A stretch of DNA of 64,000 nt, from positions 1 to 64,000 of the forward strand of contig CAYTPW010000013.1 in the NCBI GenBank assembly GCA_964439935.1. Direction: 5' to 3'. Below the pieces are notes generated by a model. The model ran no database searches, was not told the origin of the DNA, and saw only the letters and a list, made by a program, of their open reading frames with translations. Positions 28,122-35,403 of this stretch are shown here, piece by piece. Position numbers and translations under genes: made by a program. Each line of letters opens with the position of its first letter. The stretch's first letter is position 1. Source of the DNA: JABMQW01 sp964439935 (lineage in GTDB: Bacteria > Fidelibacterota > Marinisomatia > Marinisomatales > TCS56).

Positions 28122-28367
28122 TTATTTTCCGGTTGGTTCATCGAGAAGGTAGTGCTCATCTTCCAGATCGATCAATTTCTGCTGGATGAATCCACTGGCG
28201 TCTTTGATCGCCCGATTATAGATCACCGGTCCCAATTCTTCGATTAAAAAGTCCAGCAGCAGGGTTGTTTTAAGTTCACCGATCTGCTGGTCAAAATGCT
28301 CTTCGAAATACTGTTTCAGTTTATTTGCCAGCTCAGTTTTCTGTTTACCTGTAAATTTGATATCCAT
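28122..28367 (-). CDS. DUF2164 family protein
   Basis: 81 residues, soluble and acidic. The family pattern is clear: LKQYFEEHFDQQIGELKTTL followed by LLDFLIEELGPVIYNRAIKDA. Function is unknown for the whole family. It is the last chromosomal-looking gene before the cassette array on its right and is convergent with the epimerase gene. Confidence 0.8.
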   Translation of the reverse strand: MDIKFTGKQKTELANKLKQYFEEHFDQQIGELKTTLLLDFLIEELGPVIYNRAIKDASGFIQQKLIDLEDEHYLLDEPTGK

Positions 28368-28414
28368 AGTATTTACTTATAATCTTAAAGAAAATTAAAT
28401 AAAACTTGCATAGT

Positions 28415-28439
28415 CACCTAAAGGAAGTGTTTGTTAGGC
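28415..28439 (-). repeat. half attC-like site at the left end of the array
   Basis: Read on the minus strand, GCCTAAC overlaps the stop of the DUF2007 gene and is followed by AAACACTTCC. This matches the R and L boxes of the site at 32522-32644 (CCTAACATTCACTTCACC). The second arm is missing; only a weak TTTAGGTG follows. It looks like a site cut in half by a deletion. Confidence 0.6.
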
Positions 28440-28700
28440 ATCATTGTGGTCTGAATCCAATTCATGTAAGATTTCCCTCGCCAAATCACTATATTCTGCT
28501 GCAACTTGTAATTGGACTGGCCCAACAACAGGATTAAACCCACCTATTCGCCCACCGGCAAAAAAATCTTGAACAGCTTCACCTTTTGCGAAATAGCCGA
28601 TGTTCTCTGCTTCCAACAAAGATTTAGCTATCATCAAATCTGCTGCATTACTCGAAACAAATACAGTGACAGGTTCTTGATATTGATTTTTCTTTCCCAA
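28434..28700 (-). CDS. DUF2007 family protein (cassette gene)
   Basis: 88 residues. The DUF2007 (putative signal-transducing) pattern is visible: VFVSSNAADLMIAKSLLEAE, then a central FFAGGRIGGFNPVVGPVQLQV, then AREILHEL. It is small and soluble, with no catalytic motif. It is the last cassette of the array. Its stop codon lies inside the R box of the half attC-like site, and a complete site follows upstream at 28723-28852. Family function is not established. Confidence 0.8.
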   Translation of the reverse strand: MGKKNQYQEPVTVFVSSNAADLMIAKSLLEAENIGYFAKGEAVQDFFAGGRIGGFNPVVGPVQLQVAAEYSDLAREILHELDSDHNDA

Positions 28701-28722
28701 GACTAAATCTAATTTAATGTAT

Positions 28723-28852
28723 GCCTAACGGGCAGTATGAGCGGTGAAACCGCCTACGCCAGAGTGTCGAAAAAGCACAAAATTGCTACTCAGAGACCAA
28801 AAATCCTTACAAATACTCTGGCGGTTTCATCCGCTCGATACTTTGGTTAGGC
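28723..28852 (-). repeat. attC-like recombination site 1 (after the AIM24 cassette)
   Basis: 130 bp. The ends are GCCTAAC and GTTAGGC. Between them GTAT-GAGCGG-TGAAACCGCC pairs perfectly with the opposite arm except for unpaired T28830 and G28837 on the plus strand, six bases apart. This matches the extrahelical T and G on the bottom strand of integron attC sites and sets the orientation as minus, the same as the genes. Confidence 0.9.
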
Positions 28853-28886
28853 ACCAATATTTTTTTTTGGATAACTGAAATATAAC

Positions 28887-29546
28887 TTAATTTAATTTTT
28901 TTGAATTTGATTCTCGCTTTAAAGACTGAAGTAGAATGCGACCAGGCCCAGTAAGTTTTGTCATAAATAGGCCTTCCCCAGAAAAGAATATTTTTCGTAA
29001 ACCTGAAATACCCTGAATACTATAATCAATGCTATGCGAGAAAGCAGCCAGATTGCCTGTACTTACTAGGACAGATTCTTCCTTCTCTAAATAACGGTCA
29101 ACAAAATCTCCTGCTCCATGAATAAGTACCTTACCTTGACCTGATATTTTTTGCAGAAATAAGCCTGCACCGCCAAATAACGCCGCACCAGCTCGCTTAG
29201 CAATTATTACATTAATATCAACTTTAGCCCCAAAGGCAGCTATGAATGATCCACGAGTTGTGATAATAGAACCTTCAGTCAAATCCCAATCTTTTATTTT
29301 ACCAGGGTGGTTAGATGATAAAACAACTTGCTGGTCATCTTGATTTGCTTCAATAAATGTTAAACCAAGACTTTCCCCAGATAAAACACGTTTAGCTGCA
29401 CCTTCAACACCACCAGGAACTTTTAACGACCATTTTATTTTAGGATCAACTAACATTAAGGATCCTTTACTGCTCCAACAAGTGTCTCCTTTTTTTAAGT
29501 TTAAACGTGCAATTTGAGCAAACTTACCTTCAATGAAATATTCCAT
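28887..29546 (-). CDS. AIM24 family protein (cassette gene)
   Basis: About 219 residues with no signal peptide. The family's glycine-rich beta-strand repeats are visible: KKGDTCWSSKGSLMLVDP, RAGAALFGGAGLFLQKISGQ, VSTGNLAAFSHSIDY and GLFMTKLTGPGRILLQSL, as in AIM24/TIGR00266 proteins. These are beta-rich proteins of uncertain biochemical role. I chose ATG 29546, which has AGAGGTG six bases upstream; the GTG three codons earlier lies inside that ribosome binding site. It is followed by attC-like site 1, and site 2 marks the start of the cassette. Confidence 0.85.
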   Translation of the reverse strand: MEYFIEGKFAQIARLNLKKGDTCWSSKGSLMLVDPKIKWSLKVPGGVEGAAKRVLSGESLGLTFIEANQDDQQVVLSSNHPGKIKDWDLTEGSIITTRGSFIAAFGAKVDINVIIAKRAGAALFGGAGLFLQKISGQGKVLIHGAGDFVDRYLEKEESVLVSTGNLAAFSHSIDYSIQGISGLRKIFFSGEGLFMTKLTGPGRILLQSLKRESNSKKLN

Positions 29547-29564
29547 AAATAACACCTCTTTTTT

Positions 29565-29698
29565 GCCTAACGGAAAAACTCACCGCGCGGGAGAATTTCA
29601 CTTTCTATACATTTGTTGAACAAATTTACCCTCAATTTTCTTCCGTTCATCAAATCCATGCTACACGCTTCTCACGTCTGGTGGAGTGGATGTTAGGT
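29565..29698 (-). repeat. attC-like recombination site 2 (after the M28 cassette)
   Basis: 134 bp with ends GCCTAAC and GTTAGGT. ACTC-ACC in the left arm faces ACTCCACC(A) in the reverse complement of the right arm, again leaving an unpaired G and T on the plus strand. The central part does not pair. Confidence 0.85.
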
Positions 29699-29703
29699 TG
29701 TAA

Positions 29704-31020
29704 TTATTCAATGTCGATCATTCTTATAAATGATTTTGATAATTGAAAAACACTTGAAAAATCATCCCATTCGAGAGTCTCATAAATATCATTCACACTG
29801 TGATATGGTTGTTTACCCTTATCTGTGTATAGGAAGAATGCCTTGACTCCCTTCTGTGTTAAAAAATAGTGGTCACCATTTGGAGCATTCTTTCTCCTAC
29901 GAAGTTTTCCAATCTTCAATGAATCATTGGCGGTAACTAATAAGTCAAAATATTTTGGGTTATCAACACCACCAACTGCCACAATTCCATTTTCTCCAGA
30001 AGCAACCATATCAAAGTTTATTAGGAATTTTACATACCCTAAATCATAAACAGGATTCTCTGCATAATATTTTGATCCGCATAATCCTGCATCCTCTCCA
30101 GAAAAAGCAATAAAAACCAATGAAATATTTAATGGATTAGACTTAAAATATCTTGCCATGCTAAGTAACAATCCAACCCCACTTGCATTATCATTTGCAC
30201 CTGGGAAATAAGTTGAATCTGGAAATGCACTTAAGTGATCATAATGTGCACAGAGTATTATCGTTGAGTCTGATTCTATTTGACCTGGTAAGAAACCAAT
30301 CACATTATTTGATTCCACGTCTTTAACTGATGTTTCAACGCTGAAGGAAATATATTCAACGGACTTTGGAAAATTTGACATAAGAACATCGAAAATGGGC
30401 ATTTCTTCTCTCATGTATGGAGTAGAAAAACTAAGGTTATCTACTAAAAAAATAACTGCTGATGCTTTCAATTGTTTAGCTATATCTAAACGAAACGATC
30501 GCGAAAAATATTCCTTTTTTATTGATTTATCACCCTTCAGTTCATCTGGGATTTGTTCAATCATTATGAGAATTGCACCACTATTGGAAATTTTGGAATA
30601 CTCATTGATATTTTTATCAGGGATGTATAAACCTGAACCAACAAAATAGACATTACCTTCATCTAATTGACCGGAGCCAGAAGTAGCATATGGGAAGTAG
30701 TCAATCCCTAAAACTAATTCTTTGCCATTTATTTTCAGAGACGGTGTTGATTCAAACAAATTGACTTCGAATTCAAATGCTTGTAGATAACCTGTAGAAG
30801 GTGATTTTAATCCTATATTCTCATATTGGGTTTTTATGTAACTGCTAGCTTTTAAATGACCATCAAAAGTATATCCTCGGCCCATCAATTCAGGGGACGT
30901 CAAGTAATTAATATCATTTTGAGCATTGCTGATTATATCCTGTGAATTCAAAATACCAATCATCAACGAAGCCAGAATTAAACTAAACAAAATCCTTTTC
31001 ACATTAACTCTATTTTTCAA
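29704..31020 (-). CDS. exported M28-family zinc aminopeptidase-like protein (cassette gene)
   Basis: 438 residues with a signal peptide (hydrophobic residues about 9-25). A PA-like insert precedes the peptidase core. The metal ligands of M28 can be read in order: ILCAHYDHLSA, PGANDNASGVGLLL, FSGEDAGLCGS with the catalytic Glu, NFDMVASG and the final His in QPYHSVNDIYETLEWDD. All are intact, so an active co-catalytic zinc peptidase acting outside the cytoplasm is likely. It sits alone between attC-like sites 2 and 3, whose R boxes begin only a few bases from its start and stop codons. It is a large gene for a cassette. Confidence 0.88.
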   Translation of the reverse strand: MKNRVNVKRILFSLILASLMIGILNSQDIISNAQNDINYLTSPELMGRGYTFDGHLKASSYIKTQYENIGLKSPSTGYLQAFEFEVNLFESTPSLKINGKELVLGIDYFPYATSGSGQLDEGNVYFVGSGLYIPDKNINEYSKISNSGAILIMIEQIPDELKGDKSIKKEYFSRSFRLDIAKQLKASAVIFLVDNLSFSTPYMREEMPIFDVLMSNFPKSVEYISFSVETSVKDVESNNVIGFLPGQIESDSTIILCAHYDHLSAFPDSTYFPGANDNASGVGLLLSMARYFKSNPLNISLVFIAFSGEDAGLCGSKYYAENPVYDLGYVKFLINFDMVASGENGIVAVGGVDNPKYFDLLVTANDSLKIGKLRRRKNAPNGDHYFLTQKGVKAFFLYTDKGKQPYHSVNDIYETLEWDDFSSVFQLSKSFIRMIDIE

Positions 31021-31027
31021 AATTACA

Positions 31028-31124
31028 ACCTAACGGAACAGGTGAGCTGCGTGAAACCTACCTCAGACGTTCGCTTGAAAATTGCCCTCACAAGTTTCGC
31101 GTCCGCTCGAACGTATTGTTAGGT
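31028..31124 (-). repeat. attC-like recombination site 3
   Basis: 97 bp, ends ACCTAAC and GTTAGGT. GAGCTG-CGTGAAAC in the left arm faces GAGCGGACGCGAAAC in the other. Unpaired T31102 and G31109 on the plus strand have the same spacing as in site 1. Confidence 0.88.
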
Positions 31125-31173
31125 TGAATTTTATTGAATGTTGTTTTCAGTGCAAGTTGTTTGCGTATCACTA

Positions 31174-31728
31174 TCAAATTATTGAAATAGATTTGATAAT
31201 TTGAATGTACTCTTCTTTCATTACCTCAAATATCGAAGCTGTACCATCGATAATTATCTGAATTCCCCAGTCATTACTAATTACGTGAATTATAAATATT
31301 TTGTGCAAAATACCCATAGAATCATAATAATGCCCAAGATATCCAATTCCAAAGGGTAATGGATATTCTTCGTGGTCACCAGTTAATACCTCATCTATCT
31401 TAAACGGAGGTAGACTCGAGCGTTTGAAGACAGAGTAAAATATTAAATCCGTATTATTATCTACTTTTTCATACATGATCGATATAAATGGAACCACCTG
31501 TAGACCTGAATTATCTATAACAGGATCGCGGGCATAATTATACCCATTAATTGTTTTCTTTTTTACTCCAATTTGAGTTGGGTTCCAATAAGATGGTAAA
31601 TCAACGGAAAAACCTGCGTCGGTTAATGTATATTGACCATCTTTTTCCTGCATTTCAATACTTGGTAATGTCGAAGAACATCCAAGAAAAACAAATGCGT
31701 ATAATAACAGTAATCTTGATTTAACCAC
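31174..31728 (-). CDS. predicted lipoprotein of unknown function (cassette gene)
   Basis: 184 residues. The N-terminus is a lipoprotein signal with the lipobox FLGC at about residues 14-17, so after processing the protein is lipid-anchored. The remainder is a mixed alpha/beta domain with GFSVDLPSYWNPTQIG near its start, a pattern seen in small exported stress or PsbP-like proteins, but I cannot assign a family. Codon use is AT-rich like the other cassettes. It is enclosed by attC-like sites 3 and 4. Confidence 0.7.
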   Translation of the reverse strand: MVKSRLLLLYAFVFLGCSSTLPSIEMQEKDGQYTLTDAGFSVDLPSYWNPTQIGVKKKTINGYNYARDPVIDNSGLQVVPFISIMYEKVDNNTDLIFYSVFKRSSLPPFKIDEVLTGDHEEYPLPFGIGYLGHYYDSMGILHKIFIIHVISNDWGIQIIIDGTASIFEVMKEEYIQIIKSISII

Positions 31729-31755
31729 TAGTAACTCCTACTATTGAATTATTCA

Positions 31756-31887
31756 ACCTAACGGATGAGATAACCTGCGTGAAACTTATTACCACAAATC
31801 ATTTCCCTTTCCAACTTACTATTTTAATTCCAAAATCCATAAAATCACACTACTCGCTTTTCATGTCAGGTTGAGTGGTTGTTATGT
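31756..31887 (-). repeat. attC-like recombination site 4
   Basis: 132 bp. One end is ACCTAAC and the other GTTATGT, which departs from GTTRRRY at one position. AACCTG-CGTGAAA faces AACCTGACATGAAA, leaving an unpaired T on the plus strand. It is the least regular of the five. Confidence 0.78.
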
Positions 31888-31905
31888 TGCACATCTTGGA
31901 ACCAA

Positions 31906-32517
31906 TCATTTAAAGTAATCTGATAACTGGTATAAATATTTACTAATTGCATTTATTACTGCATCAGCCTGTCTTTCTCTTTGAAATTGCATATTACCAT
32001 ATGGTGACAATGTAGTAACCAATTTTCCAGTTTTGTAACCGTTTAGTATATCATCATCATAAAATCCTACCTCAAGTACAGATCGATTATTAGGTATCCA
32101 CCATATTCTCAAATTGATCTCCTCATTATCATTCCCAAAATTGATTTGAGGCAAAATAAATAATCCGAATACATCAAATAATGTAATTGCTATCTGATTT
32201 CGAACACTTGATAATTTTGTGCTAATTAAATCTAACTTCAACTCATATTTTGGATTACTCAATGTATCGGTAACAACAAAGGTTAATTGTTTATAGTTAA
32301 ATTCTTTCATTAGTACTGATTTTCTTTCCTCTACCATCTCTATAAATAGAGTATCAGTAATATTATCATAATTAACATTGATATTTACTATATCTGGATT
32401 CTCATCAGTTGTTTCTAAAATTAATCGTTGTGCACATCCTCCCAAAAAAATGGGTACAATAAGGATAATAAACCATTTTAAGCTAACAATTGATAAATTA
32501 TTATGCATTTGCATCAT
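31906..32517 (-). CDS. predicted lipoprotein of unknown function (cassette gene)
   Basis: 203 residues. A hydrophobic stretch ends in the lipobox FLGGC at about residues 24-28, so lipid anchoring is expected. The mature part is rich in strands and Asn/Asp, with FDVFGLFILPQINFGND in the middle and a C-terminal helix. No family is recognised. The ATG at 32517 is followed by further Met codons at residues 2 and 4; the attC-like site begins five bases upstream, so the 5' leader is very short. No promoter is obvious, so expression probably depends on read-through. Confidence 0.68.
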   Translation of the reverse strand: MMQMHNNLSIVSLKWFIILIVPIFLGGCAQRLILETTDENPDIVNINVNYDNITDTLFIEMVEERKSVLMKEFNYKQLTFVVTDTLSNPKYELKLDLISTKLSSVRNQIAITLFDVFGLFILPQINFGNDNEEINLRIWWIPNNRSVLEVGFYDDDILNGYKTGKLVTTLSPYGNMQFQRERQADAVINAISKYLYQLSDYFK

Positions 32518-32521
32518 AACG

Positions 32522-32644
32522 ATCTAACTCACCGGGCGCAACTTGACCTGGCGTTAGTTGATTGATTAACAATTCCTGTGGCAAAATCTTCATTTTCACG
32601 AAATCAAAGCCCGCATTTTGCGTCCGGTGAAGTGAATGTTAGGT
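32522..32644 (-). repeat. attC-like recombination site 5 (after the CsgG-like gene)
   Basis: 123 bp. Ends are ATCTAAC and GTTAGGT. CACCGG-GCGCAA faces CACCGGACGCAA with an unpaired T on the plus strand and a further unpaired base after ACT. It lies 38 bases past the stop of the CsgG-like gene, placing that gene at a cassette boundary. Confidence 0.85.
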
Positions 32645-32682
32645 GCCTATAACAATTTACAAATGTCCCTTGAGGTAAAATT

Positions 32683-33246
32683 TTAAGAATGAATAGGCGA
32701 CTCAAGGGTTTTTGCCCAGATTATCACACCGCTTCTAGCTTCAATTAAAGTGAAACTCAATATGAATCGATAATTTTCAATGGATGCATAACCGTCAATA
32801 AATCCTTCTACACCAATGAGATTTCCAATCTCCACCGCACTTTTTTCGTCTATCGTTCCTGACAAAGAAAGACCTTGTTCCGCTAATAATTCATTTAATC
32901 TCTCGCGGCTAACAACCTTGAAGAGGTTCAATGTCACTAATTTAGAAATGAGTTTCTGTCTGATCACTTCTACATCCAAACCAGCCGTTTGGGATTTGAT
33001 CTGCCATACTGCAACACGGTTGATGTCCGGTTTTTGATTTGATAGATCCAAAACTGCTTCTTCGATCATTTGATCAATAGCTTGTCCCTTATTGATATCT
33101 TCAACCTGATCGGGGGACCTGAATGGCATTGATTCCATCATAGGTCCACCCCTTTTCATACCCATTTTCATGCAACTGGCTAATAGCAACGCAATCAGAA
33201 AAGATAAGGGAATAATTCTATTTACGCTTAGACTTCCTTTTTTCAT
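32683..33246 (-). CDS. CsgG/LpoB-like lipoprotein with Met-rich N-terminus
   Basis: 187 residues. The signal sequence ends in the lipobox LLASC (Cys about residue 25), and the mature N-terminus is MKMGMKRGGPMMESMPF, echoing the Met-rich proteins further upstream in the operon. The body resembles CsgG/LpoB/TolB-N proteins: VAVWQIKSQTAGLD, LVTLNLFKVVSRERLNELLAEQ, IGNLIGVEGFIDGYAS and a final LIEARSGVIIWAKTLE. Such proteins sit at the outer membrane as assembly or activator factors. It starts 15 bases after the SHOCT gene stop, so it belongs to the arsR operon by spacing, yet it is followed by attC-like site 5. Confidence 0.78.
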   Translation of the reverse strand: MKKGSLSVNRIIPLSFLIALLLASCMKMGMKRGGPMMESMPFRSPDQVEDINKGQAIDQMIEEAVLDLSNQKPDINRVAVWQIKSQTAGLDVEVIRQKLISKLVTLNLFKVVSRERLNELLAEQGLSLSGTIDEKSAVEIGNLIGVEGFIDGYASIENYRFILSFTLIEARSGVIIWAKTLESPIHS

Positions 33247-33261
33247 TATTTTACCATTCCT

Positions 33262-33516
33262 TTAGTCCAAAAGTTTTCTTTTCATTTCCTCAAATTCTGC
33301 CTTAGTAATTTCACCCTTGACATAGCGTTTCTTTAGTATGTCCATAGCTGATCCTGAGTCTGTACTTTCGCTCTGATGTCTGTCAGAATCTTGACTCCAG
33401 GGCGGTTTGAAACCACCTCCACGACCGAAAATACGGGAAACTACAAACAACATTATGAATATCATTATCATGGGAAATAACCACATCCCGCTACTCCAAA
33501 AATTTTCAGACCACAT
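33262..33516 (-). CDS. small SHOCT-domain membrane protein
   Basis: 84 residues. One membrane segment (about residues 10-28, rich in Met, Ile and Phe) is followed by a Gly- and Ser-rich linker. The C-terminal SHOCT motif is ILKKRYVKGEITKAEFEEMK. SHOCT modules are short oligomerisation or anchoring segments found in many small membrane proteins, often next to metal-handling genes. It lies between the DUF302-type gene and the CsgG-like gene in the arsR operon. The gap upstream to the DUF302 gene is about 90 bases and holds no other gene. Confidence 0.8.
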   Translation of the reverse strand: MWSENFWSSGMWLFPMIMIFIMLFVVSRIFGRGGGFKPPWSQDSDRHQSESTDSGSAMDILKKRYVKGEITKAEFEEMKRKLLD

Positions 33517-33604
33517 TTGCTTTGCTCCTTTCCTTAGTTATTTCGAACGGCTTGTATATCCGCCCAAGCTCAGTTGCGACGAGCTTACTTAATCCACCCC
33601 TTTT

Positions 33605-34243
33605 TTATTGAACAAAATCTTTGATTGCATTTTCCAAATTTTGCGCACTGGACTTTAAAACCTCATTTGTCACACCGGTAAACATCCCACTCATCATACC
33701 TAAATTCATAAAGGCTATTTCAACTTCACCTTTTGAGGTTTCATAAATACTTAATCCCATGGGCATCATAACAGTCATTGGTAACAGTTCATCTTCTCTG
33801 GTTATTTCATAGCCTCCTTTGGCATTACACAAATAGAGTATTTTGATTTTGGGTGCTTCCTTAATACCTTCTTCTACCCATAATTTTTGCAGATCACGTG
33901 TATCAGGTATTGCCCAGTTGTTTTTTGGGATACTCTTCATTAAAGCATTCACAGTTTCATCGAAACCTAGTGTGCTTCTATATTTTTTCATCATCATTTT
34001 AGCCATCGGATTTGCTGATAGCATTTTGTTAACCATTTCTTGAAGCTTATCCTTGTCTTCCAATGTATCCTTTAAATAGTCTGCAATGTCTTCAGAAGTA
34101 ACATCATTAAACATTGCTACCATCATTTTTGGCATCAATTCGTTAATATCCATACCTTCCATCATAAGCGGCATCATATTAACCATCATTTCTTCTCTTT
34201 TTTCTTTTGGTAACAATTTTACCATTGAGTCCATCAGTCCCAT
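33605..34243 (-). CDS. Met-rich protein with C-terminal DUF302 domain
   Basis: 212 residues, of which I count about 29 Met. The first 80 residues are a Met-rich helical module with KREEMMVNMMPLMMEGMDIN at about residues 15-34. It is repeated in similar form in the neighbouring protein at 34283-34834. From about residue 100 the sequence fits DUF302 (STLGFDETVNALMKSIPKNN, LYLCNAKGGYEI, then LPMTVMMPMGLSIYE). No signal peptide is evident. The start has an ideal AGGAGG site. Clustered Met residues could bind Cu(I), Ag(I) or another soft ion by thioether ligands, but that is inference. Confidence 0.78.
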   Translation of the reverse strand: MGLMDSMVKLLPKEKREEMMVNMMPLMMEGMDINELMPKMMVAMFNDVTSEDIADYLKDTLEDKDKLQEMVNKMLSANPMAKMMMKKYRSTLGFDETVNALMKSIPKNNWAIPDTRDLQKLWVEEGIKEAPKIKILYLCNAKGGYEITREDELLPMTVMMPMGLSIYETSKGEVEIAFMNLGMMSGMFTGVTNEVLKSSAQNLENAIKDFVQ

Positions 34244-34282
34244 TTTATTTCCTCCTGTTGTTAATATTTCTTAATTGTTGAT

Positions 34283-34834
34283 TTATATTATACTTTTATT
34301 ATCAAGTGCAATTCCTCTGTCAGTCAACACCGATTTTTCCATTTTTTTGACAAATTCTGTCCCTTTTTCTTCAGGAATAACTTTTCCGGCCATTTCAGGG
34401 CACATGGCAAACATCATTTCGCCCATTTTCTGTTTCATTTCAGGATTGTCTTCCATATCGGTCATCACACAGTCGCACATTTCGGTCATTTCCTTTACCA
34501 TACCTGACATCATTGGCATCATACCAGACATTATTTTGGGCATTAGTTCTTTCATTATGGGCATCATCATCGACATCATTTCAGGCATTGTAGCCTTCAT
34601 GCTTTTCAACATATCGCCAAATTTTTCTTTTAGTAACGGATCTTTTACAATTGATGTGATAAGGCTGTAAGCGCCATAAAGTGTAATAATATTGCCCATT
34701 TCCTCCAGCATATTTGCCATAAGAATATTGATGTCTGCTTTTTTCATCATTTCAGGCATCATTTGGAGCATCATTTTTTCACGCTCCTCTATTGTCATGT
34801 CACGAATCATGGCATTCATCATTGAGTTCATCAT
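34283..34834 (-). CDS. extremely methionine-rich protein of unknown function
   Basis: 183 residues from ATG 34834, which has AGGAG nine bases upstream. The frame extends to a TTG at 34864, but that lies before the ribosome binding site. About 42 residues are Met, in runs such as MMSMMMPIM and MMPMMSGMVKEM, with a short MCDCVM cysteine cluster. The N-terminal EREKMMLQMMPEMMKKADIN module matches that of the DUF302 protein downstream. No signal peptide or membrane helix is obvious. It is the gene next to arsR, separated by about 150 bases. Metal storage or buffering is a reasonable but unproven role. Confidence 0.75.
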   Translation of the reverse strand: MMNSMMNAMIRDMTIEEREKMMLQMMPEMMKKADINILMANMLEEMGNIITLYGAYSLITSIVKDPLLKEKFGDMLKSMKATMPEMMSMMMPIMKELMPKIMSGMMPMMSGMVKEMTEMCDCVMTDMEDNPEMKQKMGEMMFAMCPEMAGKVIPEEKGTEFVKKMEKSVLTDRGIALDNKSII

Positions 34835-34983
34835 TTTATTTTCTCCTATCAGTAGAACTGACAATCAACCTGACCGCGTTTTTGCAGGTGTCTTGGCGTG
34901 GTTAAGTTTTTCTGTGTCATCGGTATTCTATATTAGTTTTACCTTAGAAATGCTACTAAATACCTTCATTGGGAACTCCTTAC

Positions 34984-35385
34984 TTAAATGAGTTCCCTTT
35001 GCAGGTGACTACCCACCAAATGCTTTTTCTGAATACCTAAAAGACATTTTCCATCGGTTCTTATGACCAGCCGCTTATCTAATTCTGCCAAATCTTTAGC
35101 TAATTGTGTTCCGGTTATCTGGTTTATTGAATCAAATATCGTTTCTGTAAAAGCATCATTACCTTTGGCTAAACCGAAATAGACCCAGCGGCCTTCTTTC
35201 CTTTCGTTAATCAATCCTGCGCTTCTTATAATCTTGAGATGTCTTGATATGTTATATTGCGGAATCTCTAAAGCATCTGTCACTTCACAGACGCAGAGTT
35301 CGGAGCTTGAATTGATCAATAGATGGAGAATTCGAAGTCTGGTTTCGTCAGCAAGCACTTTGAATTTTTCAGTAAATTCTTTCAT
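34984..35385 (-). CDS. ArsR-family metalloregulator with CVC motif
   Basis: 133 residues from ATG 35385 with AAGGCGA upstream. A TTG at 35421 is in frame but lies inside the putative operator. The winged-helix fold is clear: FKVLADETRLRILHLL, then SELCVCEVTDALEIPQYNISRHLKIIRSAGLI, and the wing KEGRWVYFGLAKG. The ELCVCE pair of cysteines in the recognition-helix region is the As(III)/Sb(III) site of classical ArsR proteins, so thiophilic metalloid or soft-metal sensing is likely. The C-terminal DGKCLLG adds another Cys. It heads the minus-strand operon of Met-rich genes and probably represses it. Confidence 0.88.
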   Translation of the reverse strand: MKEFTEKFKVLADETRLRILHLLINSSSELCVCEVTDALEIPQYNISRHLKIIRSAGLINERKEGRWVYFGLAKGNDAFTETIFDSINQITGTQLAKDLAELDKRLVIRTDGKCLLGIQKKHLVGSHLQRELI

Positions 35386-35403
35386 CGGTAAAGTCGCCTT
35401 GTT

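Larger units (their letters stand above)
28415..33246 (-). mobile_element. integron-type gene-cassette array without integrase (CALIN-like)
   Basis: Six genes on the minus strand, each followed at its 3' end by an imperfect palindrome that starts RYYYAAC and ends GTTRRRY. Five complete sites are 97-134 bp long, and a sixth half site ends the array. The arms share the attC architecture: paired R boxes, a spacer, paired L boxes and one or two unpaired bases in the same arm each time. All cassettes point the same way, and spacers between genes contain little else. The array is markedly more AT-rich than the core genes. No tyrosine recombinase gene is visible anywhere in the window, so this would be a cluster of attC sites lacking an integrase. 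The right-hand end of the array, at the ArsR-headed operon, is not resolved. Confidence 0.85.

Noticed and set aside
28415..33246. CRISPR array
   Set aside because: Repeats are long, differ in length and loop, are spaced by whole genes and are palindromic, so they fit attC sites and not CRISPR.
34275..34670. Ile/Ser-rich open frame on the plus strand
   Set aside because: It is the reverse complement of the Met-rich coding sequence: CAT codons read as Ile/Ser. It has no ribosome binding site of its own.
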